In this document: in pieces, positions 39,185 to 48,417 of the stretch | How the letters are laid out: every line of letters starts with the position of its first letter | Position numbering within the stretch: the stretch's first letter is position 1 | From: Pseudomonadota bacterium | GTDB taxonomy: Bacteria; Pseudomonadota; Gammaproteobacteria; Steroidobacterales; Steroidobacteraceae | DNA: 64,000 nucleotides | Reading direction: 5' to 3' | Assembly: GCA_021805865.1 (NCBI GenBank) | Contig: JAJZDX010000016.1 | Coordinates: 1 to 64,000, forward strand | Notes under the pieces: generated by a model | Seen by the model: only the letters and a program-made list of their open reading frames with translations | Told to the model about the DNA's origin: nothing | The model's database searches: none | Position numbers and translations under genes: made by a program

Positions 39185-40029
39185 AGAAGTGGAATCTCGT
39201 GATCGATGTTACGGAATGCCACAACTGCAACAACTGCTTTCTCGCGGTGAAGGACGAATATACCGGCAACGACTTTCCGGGCTATTGCGCGCCGCAGCCG
39301 CCGCACGGACACAAATGGATCAACATCCTCAGCAAGGAGCGCGGGCGAGCGCCCATGGTCGATGCCGCGTACGTGCCGACCACCTGCAACCATTGCGACC
39401 ATGCCCCCTGCGTCATTGCGGGCAGGGGCGCGGTGCGGAAGCGACAGGACGGCATCGTGCTGATCGATCCCGAAGCGGCGAAAGGGCGCAAGGACCTCGT
39501 CGCCGCCTGCCCCTATGGCGCGATCTGGTGGAACGAGGAGCGCTCACTCCCCCAGGCCTGGCCGTTCGATGCCCACCTGCTCGATCGCGGCTGGAGCGCG
39601 CCGCGGCCCGTGCAATCCTGCCCAACTGGCGCGATGAAGGTGCTCAAGATCAGCGATGCCGAAATGGCTCAGAAGGCTCGTGTGGAAGAATTGCAGACCT
39701 TGCGGCCCGAGCTGGGAACGAAGCCGCGGATCTATTACCGCAACCTCCATCGGTTTACCAAGCTCTTTGCGGGCGGCACGGTGCTCGGCGAAAAAGGCGG
39801 CGTCATCGATTGCCTTGCGGGCGCACGGGTCGAGCTCCTCAAGGACGGGCGTGCCGTCGCCGCGCTCGCTACGGACACCTTCGGGGATTTCAAATTCGAC
39901 CGGCTGGAGGCGGAAAGCGGCCCCTACGAGATCCGCGTCACTCATCCGGACCATCGTGCGGCCTCGGTACCGTTCGAACTGCACCAGGAGAGCGCCGTGC
40001 TGCAGGATATCCTGCTCCAATTGGCATAG
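39181..40029 (+). CDS. Transhydroxylase-type FeS small subunit retaining ligands for only two 4Fe-4S clusters
   Basis: CHNCNNCFLAV, CNHCDHAPC, AACPY, ..WPFD..PVQSC; C-terminal Cna_B-like domain; ATGA overlap with large subunit. Confidence 0.85.
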   Translation: MKKWNLVIDVTECHNCNNCFLAVKDEYTGNDFPGYCAPQPPHGHKWINILSKERGRAPMVDAAYVPTTCNHCDHAPCVIAGRGAVRKRQDGIVLIDPEAAKGRKDLVAACPYGAIWWNEERSLPQAWPFDAHLLDRGWSAPRPVQSCPTGAMKVLKISDAEMAQKARVEELQTLRPELGTKPRIYYRNLHRFTKLFAGGTVLGEKGGVIDCLAGARVELLKDGRAVAALATDTFGDFKFDRLEAESGPYEIRVTHPDHRAASVPFELHQESAVLQDILLQLA

Positions 40030-40058
40030 CCTCGGGGATCCGCAACGAGCGTACAGCC

Positions 40059-41036
40059 ATGCCCGACGCCAAGTCCCCGTCCACCGGCGTGAAGATTCCG
40101 CTGCCACAGCGGGGAGGCTATCGCACGGGCGCGGAACGCGAGATCGATTCCCGCCTGCTGCGCCATTTCCTCGCGGTGGCCGAATGCAAGAGCTTTACCG
40201 CCGCGGCCGAGGCGCTTCACCTGACGCAGCCCGGTTTGACCAAAAGCATCCGGAAGCTGGAACAGATCCTGAACGTGAAACTCCTAGAGCGCCACCGCAC
40301 CGGCGTCGAGCCCACGCCGTACGGCGAGGCGCTGGCCGCGCGCGCCCGGCTGATCGAGCTCGAGTTGGCACATGCGCTTGCCGAGATCGATTCGATGAAA
40401 GGCGGCCTCGCGGGAACCGTCAATGTCGGCGTCGGTCCGAGTTTCATCAGCTGCGTGTCGCAGGTCGTGCTGGCGATGCAGGTCCACCGTCCGAACGTTC
40501 GGGTCAACATTTCCGTGGCCGTGATGGACACCCTTCTTGCGGGCCTGATCAGCGGCGGCTTCGACATCATCTGCACGTCGCTGGAATTTCCCTCCTACCC
40601 CGAGATCACCAAGGAGCCGCTGAGCGTAGGCGGGCATCTCGTGGTCTCGGCGGCGGAGCACGCGCTGCAAACCCGCGGACAGGTGACCCCCAAGGATCTG
40701 CTCGCCTATCCCTGGGTGGCGTTCTCAAAGGACAACATGGGCATCGCGCGAATGGGGGCAGTCTTCGCCGCCAACCGTCTGCGCCCCCCAAAAATCACCA
40801 CCACTACCAATTCGATCGAGGTGATGTTTGATCTCCTCCGGAAAAGCAACTACCTCGCCAGCATTCCCGCATCGCTCCTGCCCAAAGCGCTCGCCATGAA
40901 TCTCGTCAAACTGCCGGTGAAGGCCGCGCTGTGGCAGGCACCTCTCGGCATCGCCTCCCGCAACAGCACCCCTCCCTCCGCGCCCCTGCAAGCCTTCATC
41001 GGCGCCTGCCGCGAGGTCTGTCGCAATCCGGGCTGA
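40059..41036 (+). CDS. LysR family transcriptional regulator
   Basis: DSRLLRHFLAVAECKSFTAAAEALHLTQPGLTKSIRKLEQILNVKLLERHRTG. Confidence 0.85.
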   Translation: MPDAKSPSTGVKIPLPQRGGYRTGAEREIDSRLLRHFLAVAECKSFTAAAEALHLTQPGLTKSIRKLEQILNVKLLERHRTGVEPTPYGEALAARARLIELELAHALAEIDSMKGGLAGTVNVGVGPSFISCVSQVVLAMQVHRPNVRVNISVAVMDTLLAGLISGGFDIICTSLEFPSYPEITKEPLSVGGHLVVSAAEHALQTRGQVTPKDLLAYPWVAFSKDNMGIARMGAVFAANRLRPPKITTTTNSIEVMFDLLRKSNYLASIPASLLPKALAMNLVKLPVKAALWQAPLGIASRNSTPPSAPLQAFIGACREVCRNPG

Positions 41037-41154
41037 AGGGCGCATCATTCATCGGGCGCCGGTTGAGATCCCGGTCGCAGCGTGCTTCTAAATGAACGGA
41101 ACCCCGTACGCGTCACCATCGGGCCGCCGCACGCGCCACGAGCAATAAGGTCCG

Positions 41155-41775
41155 TCAGCCGATATGGCGGTAACGGGCGCTGCGGCCTTTGCCGTTCACC
41201 GCAAGATCCGTGAGCGGATTGCGCTTCCGGTCGGTGACCACCCGATACAGACAGTAGAGCTGCGGCAGAAACACCTCCCAGTTGCCGATTTCCCCGGCGG
41301 CATGCGCAGCCCAGATCCTGCCGTCCTCCACCGTCTCCTTGCGCCGTGTGCCGATGCCGGACGATTTGCCGATCACGCCGGCATCGCTCGCCTGCCATTG
41401 ATGGATGCGGTAGCCCATGGGATCGCCTTTCTCCATGGCCTCCCGGTCAAAGCCGAGCCCGGCAGCAATGATGACGTGCTCGTAGCAGATTACGTCACGG
41501 ATTTCCGGCGCCACGTCCTCGAGCTTCTCGAAGCGGATGAAGATGTTCTGACGACGCCCATCGTCCCAGGTCTGGGGAGCGTTGTGTATGGCGCCGAGCG
41601 GATTGCCGTGCGTCACGGGCACCGGCCATTCCAGGGCCTCGTGCTGCTCCGGATGCCAGAGCATGAAGCCCTTTTCCATGTTGCTCCAAAACCAGTCGAT
41701 CATGCGGGCCGTGACGGCATCGAGCGACCAGTCGATGTGGGTGCCCAGCGCATCGTGCGAGACAGTGTGGTCCAT
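41155..41775 (-). CDS. DAPG hydrolase (PhlG)-like family protein
   Basis: MIDWFWSNMEKGFMLWHPEQHEALEWPVPV resembles the PhlG WHPxxHxxxxW region. Confidence 0.65.
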   Translation of the reverse strand: MDHTVSHDALGTHIDWSLDAVTARMIDWFWSNMEKGFMLWHPEQHEALEWPVPVTHGNPLGAIHNAPQTWDDGRRQNIFIRFEKLEDVAPEIRDVICYEHVIIAAGLGFDREAMEKGDPMGYRIHQWQASDAGVIGKSSGIGTRRKETVEDGRIWAAHAAGEIGNWEVFLPQLYCLYRVVTDRKRNPLTDLAVNGKGRSARYRHIG

Positions 41776-41875
41776 GGGAACTCCTCCGATCAATGCTCAG
41801 AAAGAAGGCGCAGCGTCGAATTCACGCTGCGACTGATTCCTGTTGACGCATGTTACGACTCGTTAGCGGATGACA

Positions 41876-42754
41876 TCAGGCGTTTGGAATGTTCCAACCC
41901 CGATACCCCTGCGTGTCGATGCGCGCCTCCAGGCTGTCCGGGTTCAGGATCGCCGGAGCAGGGCTCATCTCATTCGGTGTCACGAAGTCGAATACCACCC
42001 GCTCCGTCGTCACCATGGAGAAGGTGCCGCTCTCGTCGATGAGCGGCGCCATGCGGGTGCGGATCAGATCGACGAGCGCATTGTCGTCGCGAAAGCGGGC
42101 GAGCCCTCCCATCCCATCCAGCCAGATCTCCTCCATGCCGGCATAGCCCCCGTAGCCGCCGTGCTCGAACAGCGTGCCCTTGAACACGCCCGGCGGCAGC
42201 CGATCTTCCGTGTTCTGGACATATTTGCGGATCAGCCCCTTCGCCGTGGCGGTCTCGAGAAGCGCCGGGGCGTATTCCTCCGCCCATCGGCGTTGAAACT
42301 CCTCCGCCGACAGCCCGGGGTGTTTCTTGAACCAATGGATCAGCTTGACGCCGCCCGACCTGAAGTTTGGCCTCTGAAACAATGACCTGCCGCGCGCAAG
42401 CTGTAGCACGAATTCCTTGTCACCGAACTGGTGGGGCTGCATGCGCTGCACATAGGACTCGGCGGTCAGCGCCTCGAGAAAATCCTCATGGGTGGCGAGC
42501 CAGTGGTCGGCCATGTTGTCCCACTCCATGCGCGAGAGCGGATATACCAGCATGTCGTCGGTGACGCCGGAGACGCTGAAGTGCTGCACATAGCGCCTGA
42601 AAACCCTCATGGGCGCCGGCGTGGTCAACATCAGCGCGACATGAATATTGCCCCATTCGTAGAAATAGCGCTCTTGGGTGTCTTGCCGCTTGCGGCGGGC
42701 GCAGATCAGGAACTTCAGGAATTTTGTGCCGTTTTTTGGCGACGCGGACTGCAT
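41876..42754 (-). CDS. EthD-type dimeric alpha-beta barrel protein
   Basis: VKLIHWFKKHPGLSAEEFQRRWAEEYAPALLETA in the C-terminal half, a diverged barrel-like half in the N-terminal part. Confidence 0.6.
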   Translation of the reverse strand: MQSASPKNGTKFLKFLICARRKRQDTQERYFYEWGNIHVALMLTTPAPMRVFRRYVQHFSVSGVTDDMLVYPLSRMEWDNMADHWLATHEDFLEALTAESYVQRMQPHQFGDKEFVLQLARGRSLFQRPNFRSGGVKLIHWFKKHPGLSAEEFQRRWAEEYAPALLETATAKGLIRKYVQNTEDRLPPGVFKGTLFEHGGYGGYAGMEEIWLDGMGGLARFRDDNALVDLIRTRMAPLIDESGTFSMVTTERVVFDFVTPNEMSPAPAILNPDSLEARIDTQGYRGWNIPNA

Positions 42755-42773
42755 AGCGAATGCACCTGCATTG

Positions 42774-44414
42774 TCAGGAATTTGGCATGATGAACGGCCA
42801 CGGCGAGACTTCCGTGCCCGGCGGGATGCGCACATGGATCAGCGCCGGGCCTCGCGACGCCAGTGCCCGCTGCAACGCCGGGCGCAGCGCCGCCGGGGAA
42901 TCCACCCGGTGCGCTTCGACGCCGAAGGTCCTCGCCAGGTCATGGAAGTCCGGATTGAGCAGCCTTGCGCCGATCTCGCGGCCGGCGAACCGCTGCTGTT
43001 GGTCGCGGCGGACGTTCTCAAAGGCCGCGTTATCAAAAACGATGGTCACGGTGCCGATGCCGTACTGAACCGCCGTGCAGAGCTCCGGCATGGCGAACAT
43101 GAACCCGCCATCCCCGGTGATCGACACCACAGCCCGATCGGGGTGCGCCACCTTGACTCCAAGCGCGGTCGGGAAGCCGAAGCCGAGTGTGCCCTGATAG
43201 CCACAGCTGACATAGGTGCGCGGCTCGTACACCGGCCATCCGAAGTTCGATGTAAACCCCGCTTGCGAGAGTTCCTCGACCAGAAATCCGTCCCGCGGCA
43301 GCACCTCGCGGATCACATCGAGGTAATCCATCTGCGGCTGCACACGGCGGATCTCCACGGCAGAGCGCTTCTTGGCCTGCACGATCTCGGCGGGATCGCC
43401 GTTGGCCGCATACCCGTTGGCATCGAGCGCCGCCACCAGCGCCCGCGCCCCCGTCTCGGCATCGGCGACCAGTGGGCCCTCGGTATCGAGCTTTCCCATC
43501 TCCGCCGGATCGATGTCGATGCGGATGAGTTTCCGGCCGGGCAGCGCGCGGTGGGCCTTCATCATCGAGCCCCAGCGCATGAAGGGAATCTCCAGGCGCG
43601 TGCCGATGCCGATGATCAGATCGACTTCACCCCACAGATGCCACGCCGCGGCCATGTCCAGACCGAGCGGCCGGTCCTGGCCGACGATGCCGCGGCCCCC
43701 GCGAAAGCCCACCACCGGCGCCCGCACGCGCTCCGCCAGGGCCTGCACGGCGGCCGCGGCATGCTGCGCCCCGCTGCCGGTGAAAATCATGGGACGCCTG
43801 GCCTCACGGATCAGCCGCGCGCACCTCGCAACCTGCGCCGGATCTGGGTCGGGCGCGGTAGGAGCGTTCGCTGGGCCGCATGGACCCATGTCCGCGGACT
43901 CGCCCAGGGTATCCCAACAGACGGACAAAGCCGCGGGCCCCTGCCGGGCGCTCATCGCAGCGGCGATCGCTGCATTGACGGCGGCCGGAGCGTCTTGTGG
44001 ATGCTCTATGTGCCGGGCGTACCGGGTGAGTCGCTGCAAAATTCCCAGCTGATCGGGCAGCTCATGCAGGTGGCCGCGCCCCTTCCCTCTGAAGTCCGAC
44101 GGCACTTCACCCGTGATGCACAGCGTCGGCGCGCAGGCACCATAGGCGGTGCACATCGCCGCCGTCGTATTCAACATGCCGGGCCCGGGAACGGGCGCAT
44201 AGACGCCGAGCCTCCCGGTCGAGCGGGCATAGCCGAAGGCCATGAACGCCAAGGTCTGCTCGTGACGCGCACCGATCGTGCGGATGACGTCCCGGCGCCG
44301 ACACAGCGCATCGAAGAGCGGATAGGTCTGCGCGCCCGGCAGGCCGAACACCGTGTCGACCCCATTGGCGATCAGGGTGTCGACGATCGCTTCCCCAGTG
44401 GTTCTCTTGCTCAT
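42774..44414 (-). CDS. Thiamine-pyrophosphate-dependent enzyme (acetolactate synthase-like)
   Basis: ANGVDTVFGLPGAQTYPLFDAL, GDGGFMFAMPELCTAVQYGIGTVTIVFDNAAF. Confidence 0.85.
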   Translation of the reverse strand: MSKRTTGEAIVDTLIANGVDTVFGLPGAQTYPLFDALCRRRDVIRTIGARHEQTLAFMAFGYARSTGRLGVYAPVPGPGMLNTTAAMCTAYGACAPTLCITGEVPSDFRGKGRGHLHELPDQLGILQRLTRYARHIEHPQDAPAAVNAAIAAAMSARQGPAALSVCWDTLGESADMGPCGPANAPTAPDPDPAQVARCARLIREARRPMIFTGSGAQHAAAAVQALAERVRAPVVGFRGGRGIVGQDRPLGLDMAAAWHLWGEVDLIIGIGTRLEIPFMRWGSMMKAHRALPGRKLIRIDIDPAEMGKLDTEGPLVADAETGARALVAALDANGYAANGDPAEIVQAKKRSAVEIRRVQPQMDYLDVIREVLPRDGFLVEELSQAGFTSNFGWPVYEPRTYVSCGYQGTLGFGFPTALGVKVAHPDRAVVSITGDGGFMFAMPELCTAVQYGIGTVTIVFDNAAFENVRRDQQQRFAGREIGARLLNPDFHDLARTFGVEAHRVDSPAALRPALQRALASRGPALIHVRIPPGTEVSPWPFIMPNS

Positions 44415-44455
44415 GAGTCAAGCGGGCCCTTGTTTGATCCATCCAAACCCATGCG

Positions 44456-45451
44456 CTACATCGCAGTGCACGCGGTTGTCCGTATCTCGATATCCGTTTG
44501 TCTCGGCAAGGTCAGCGGCACCCGACTCGGCATCGATCGGCGGCTTCGGACATCGAAGTCTTCGCCGCCGTCCCGGTCCAGCTCCAGGCCCGCTTTGCGC
44601 ATCTCTCCGATGAACCAGCGCTCGATGGATTGATCGGCCAACTCGGTGCGCCAGTGCATGATGTAGGAAATTGTCCTGTCTCCGCCATACACGTGCACAC
44701 GCTTCAGCGGCAGAACCTTCTCGAACATGGCCGCCAGCCCCTCCGGAACCGCGGCAAGATAATCCGTGGTGGCGACGCATGACGGGATCGCCAGCAGCGG
44801 CAGGGTCATTGCCGGTGCCGCCGTGACGCCTTCGGGCTCGAAACCGGCAGCAAGCCTGTCCGACGGCACCACGCGTGGCCTGGACAGGAATTCCTCCTGG
44901 GTGAGACACGCGGCGGATCGATTGCGAGTGCTCGCAATGTACGCGATGGGCTCGCTGAAAAGCACGCATTGGGGATGACTCGGCGAGCCGGGGCCGCGGG
45001 CCAGCAGGATCAGCACATCGGCCTCGCCCCGGTCGAACTGCTCGGGCTCGCTGGCCGGGACGTGAGCAATCGTCACATTGGAGCCCATGGCGGCGAGCCT
45101 GTGCACAGCCTTGGTCAGGAATATCGAGGCGATGTAATCGCAGGTCATGACCCCGAATTCCCGGCCCGAGGAGGCCGGGTCCATGTCCGGTCGGGCCACA
45201 ACGACCGAGCGCATCTGGGCCAGCGCGGCCTGCAGCGGTCCCAGCAGCCCCTCGGCGAAGGGCGTCAGCGCAAGGCCCCGGCCTCGCCGGATCAGCAGCG
45301 CATCCCCGAAGTGTTCGCGCAGCTCGGCAAGGGCGTTGCTGACGGCCGGCTGCGTCAGGTGCAGCCGCTCGGCGGCGCGCGTGGGCCCCCTTTCGACGAG
45401 CAACGCCTCGAGCTTGACCAGGTAGTTCAGGTCCAGGTGCTTGTTTCGCAT
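44456..45451 (-). CDS. LysR family transcriptional regulator
   Basis: LDLNYLVKLEALLVERGPTRAAERLHLTQPAVSNALAELREHFGDALLIRRGRGL. Confidence 0.88.
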   Translation of the reverse strand: MRNKHLDLNYLVKLEALLVERGPTRAAERLHLTQPAVSNALAELREHFGDALLIRRGRGLALTPFAEGLLGPLQAALAQMRSVVVARPDMDPASSGREFGVMTCDYIASIFLTKAVHRLAAMGSNVTIAHVPASEPEQFDRGEADVLILLARGPGSPSHPQCVLFSEPIAYIASTRNRSAACLTQEEFLSRPRVVPSDRLAAGFEPEGVTAAPAMTLPLLAIPSCVATTDYLAAVPEGLAAMFEKVLPLKRVHVYGGDRTISYIMHWRTELADQSIERWFIGEMRKAGLELDRDGGEDFDVRSRRSMPSRVPLTLPRQTDIEIRTTACTAM

Positions 45452-45464
45452 GGCTTTAAGTCTC

Positions 45465-46310
45465 TCATCGTGCGCAACCGATCACTTGCCCCGAAGACGT
45501 CCCCCGGGGAAGCTGCAGGCGGCTTTCCGTTTCGTGGACATCGGCAAGTGGCAGCTGCAGCGCCTTGACCAGCGCGGCGGTACGTTCCACCAGGTCCACG
45601 TTGTGCGCCGGAACCCCTTTGCGCAGATACAGGCAGTCCTCGAGGCCGGCGCGTGCATTGCCGCCGAGCGCGAGCGCCATACCCGTCAGCTCCAGATTGG
45701 CCTTGCCGATCGCGATGATCTGCCAGATGCACCCCGGCGGCAGGCGGCGCACCATCATCATCAGGTTGTCCGGCGTTGCCGCCATGCCGCCGCGCACCCC
45801 GAGGACGATGCTGAATTGCAGCGGCTCGGCGAGCAGCCCCTCCTCATACAACCGCAGGCACGCATCCAGGTGCCCGCTGTCGTAGATCTCGAGCTCCGGC
45901 TTTACATCGAGCTCGCGCATGCGCGCCGCGAGCCGCCGCACTCCCTTCGGCGGGTTGAAGAACTCTCCTTCGCCGAAGCTCATCGAGCACGGATTGAGCG
46001 TGGCCATGCGCGGACGCAGCTCCACCAGCTTTTCGCGCTCCTCGAACGGCACCGTGAGGCCCACACCCGTCGACATCTGAATGAGGATCGGGCATTTTTC
46101 CTCGATGAGGTCCATGACCCGGCGCGCCACGCCGAGATCCGCGGTGGGGCGCTGATTGGCATCGCGCAGGTGAATGTGCGCCACGGCCGCCCCGGCCTGG
46201 TAGGCCGCATGGACATCGTTGGCGATTTCCTCGGGCGCGGTGGGCAGATGGGCATTGTCCGCCTTGGTGGCAATGGGTCCGGTCGGTGCAACGGTGATGA
46301 CGATGCTCAT
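45465..46310 (-). CDS. Beta-keto acid cleavage enzyme (BKACE, DUF849 family)
   Basis: AVAHIHLRDANQRP; GKANLELTGMALALGGNARAGLEDCLYLRKG. Confidence 0.85.
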   Translation of the reverse strand: MSIVITVAPTGPIATKADNAHLPTAPEEIANDVHAAYQAGAAVAHIHLRDANQRPTADLGVARRVMDLIEEKCPILIQMSTGVGLTVPFEEREKLVELRPRMATLNPCSMSFGEGEFFNPPKGVRRLAARMRELDVKPELEIYDSGHLDACLRLYEEGLLAEPLQFSIVLGVRGGMAATPDNLMMMVRRLPPGCIWQIIAIGKANLELTGMALALGGNARAGLEDCLYLRKGVPAHNVDLVERTAALVKALQLPLADVHETESRLQLPRGTSSGQVIGCAR

Positions 46311-47551
46311 GGTTGACGGCGTATGATGCTGTTGAGTGAATTTCCGCCGAACTCAACCATGCTTTGGGCCGACACCTCGGCGGTGACGATGTCGGCCAAA
46401 CGTTCCGGCGGGCGCACCCCGGCGGCGAGGGACGGCAGAATCGCCTCATGGATCGCGAGCGTCAGATCGAGGCCGACGTAGTCCGCATTCTCCACCGGTC
46501 CCATGGCTGCCAAGCGCAAGCCGATCGTCTTCATGGCCATCAGATCGACCGTCTCGGCGCTGCACACGCCGCCATCGACCAGCGCCAGTGCTTCCCGCCA
46601 GAGCGCAGCACGCAGGCGGCGCGCGATTGCGCTGTCGGCCTCCGACAGGGGTTGGTCCGCAATCTCGGCGACCTCCGCGGTGCGGCCCAGCCGTCTTTCC
46701 AGATGCTGCCGTAGACGCTCGGCTGCACGTGAGCGCGCTCCCGGCGGCCAGCACAGCAATCCCCGCCCCGTCTTCGCGCCGAGCTGTCCGTCGGCCACCC
46801 TCTCCCGCAACAGCCGCGCAGGCCGGGGATCGCTGTTGACGAACGCAAGCACGTCAGCGAGCTCGACAGCAACCTCCCGAGGACCCATACGGCGCATCTC
46901 GGCAATCGGCCCCCGCTCGGCAAGCGACGCCCCCAGCGTCGCCGCAACAATTTGATCGACCGCCTCGGGCGTGCAAATGCCGCCGGACACGAGCGCCAGG
47001 GCCTCACGCCACAATGCATGCTGCAGCCGGTTACCCACGAAGCCCGGCACATCGAGATCGACCTGCACAGGCGTCTTGCCGAGCGTCGCCAGGAAATCCA
47101 CGGTGCGCCGCATGACCTCCTGCTGGGTCCGGCGCCCGCGAATGACTTCGACCACCGGGATGAGCTGCGGAGGATTCCACCAGTGCGCGCCCACGGTGCG
47201 TTCCGGATACGTCGTCAACATCGCGATCTGCGTTATGGGCAACACGGACGAGTTGCTCATGAGGATTGCGTCGGGATTGGCCGTGTCCAGGCGAGCGAAC
47301 ACCTGACGCTTGACGAGCAGATCCTCGACGACCGCCTCGATCACGATCCCGGCGTCTCGAGCCGCTTGCTCGAGCACGGTCTGCGCGCGTACATCGGCGG
47401 CAGCGGGTACCGCGGCTCGCACCGCTTCGCAAGCCTGCTCGAGCGCGACGGAATTTGTATCGTGCAATATCAATGGGAATCCGGCGCGCGCGACGACTTC
47501 TGCAATGCCGCGCCCGATCAAGCCCGTACCAATGACCGCCACCGGGGTCAT
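46307..47551 (-). CDS. 3-hydroxyacyl-CoA dehydrogenase family protein with duplicated C-terminal domain
   Basis: AVIGTGLIGRGIAEVVARAG; SNSSVLPITQIA; VPGFVGNRLQHALWREALALVSGGI and second RRLRAALWREALALVDGGVCSAETVDLM. Confidence 0.85.
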   Translation of the reverse strand: MTPVAVIGTGLIGRGIAEVVARAGFPLILHDTNSVALEQACEAVRAAVPAAADVRAQTVLEQAARDAGIVIEAVVEDLLVKRQVFARLDTANPDAILMSNSSVLPITQIAMLTTYPERTVGAHWWNPPQLIPVVEVIRGRRTQQEVMRRTVDFLATLGKTPVQVDLDVPGFVGNRLQHALWREALALVSGGICTPEAVDQIVAATLGASLAERGPIAEMRRMGPREVAVELADVLAFVNSDPRPARLLRERVADGQLGAKTGRGLLCWPPGARSRAAERLRQHLERRLGRTAEVAEIADQPLSEADSAIARRLRAALWREALALVDGGVCSAETVDLMAMKTIGLRLAAMGPVENADYVGLDLTLAIHEAILPSLAAGVRPPERLADIVTAEVSAQSMVEFGGNSLNSIIRRQP

Positions 47552-47602
47552 TGCGGACCGCCCTCCCGATGATGAAATGCCGTGCACACTGCCCACCGCG
47601 TC

Positions 47603-48403
47603 TCATCCAGCCGTATAGCCGCCGTCCGCGTAAAGGGTATGGCCGGTATAGAAGTCGGATGCCCGCGAGCAAAGAAAAAGCAGGGGACCTGCCAGATCCT
47701 CCGGTTCGCCCAGCCGCCCGAGCGGCACCCGGCTGAGAAAGCCGGCGCGCGCCGCGCGCGCCTTCTCGGTGTCCTCGAACATCCAGGCGGTGAGGGGCGA
47801 GCGAAACACAGTCGGGGCGACGGCATTCACCGTGATGTTGTGCCTGCCCCATTCGCAGCCCAGCGCCCGCGTGATGCCATCGACGGCCGACTTGGAGGCA
47901 CAATAGGCCGAATAGCCCGCCGGATGGCCCAGAAGCCCGCGCGCCGAAGAGGTCAGCACCACTTTTCCGCCGTGCCCCTGGCGAATCATGTGCGCGCCGG
48001 CCGCGCGGGCCATGAGCCAAGAGCCGGTGACGTTGGCCTCCATGACCTTGGCGAACCGCTCGGGCGACATCTCGACGATGGTTGACACGTCATTCATGCC
48101 TGAGGCGACGACCAGAATGTCGATGCCGCCGAAGCGCGTCACCGCCGCTTCGGCGATGGCATCGGCATCGGCCGCGGTATTGGAGCGCCGTGCGATGACC
48201 TGCGCATCAGTCCCGAACAAGCGGCACCCCGCGAGGAGCTTTTCGAGCTCGGCTGCGTTGCCGGCCGCCATAGTCATCTTCGCGCCGGCAGCGGCGAGGG
48301 TCCGGGACGCGAGCGTCCCGAAGGCGCCGGTGGCGCCGACTACGATGGCGCTCTTGCCGCGGATGTCAAACAGCGAGTGGGGATTTTCAGATTCGGTAGC
48401 CAT
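47603..48403 (-). CDS. SDR family oxidoreductase (paralog of 8538-9362)
   Basis: VGATGAFG, YSAYCASKSAVDGITRALGCEW, ADGGYTAG. Confidence 0.85.
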   Translation of the reverse strand: MATESENPHSLFDIRGKSAIVVGATGAFGTLASRTLAAAGAKMTMAAGNAAELEKLLAGCRLFGTDAQVIARRSNTAADADAIAEAAVTRFGGIDILVVASGMNDVSTIVEMSPERFAKVMEANVTGSWLMARAAGAHMIRQGHGGKVVLTSSARGLLGHPAGYSAYCASKSAVDGITRALGCEWGRHNITVNAVAPTVFRSPLTAWMFEDTEKARAARAGFLSRVPLGRLGEPEDLAGPLLFLCSRASDFYTGHTLYADGGYTAG

Positions 48404-48417
48404 AGCAGTGCCTGCCG

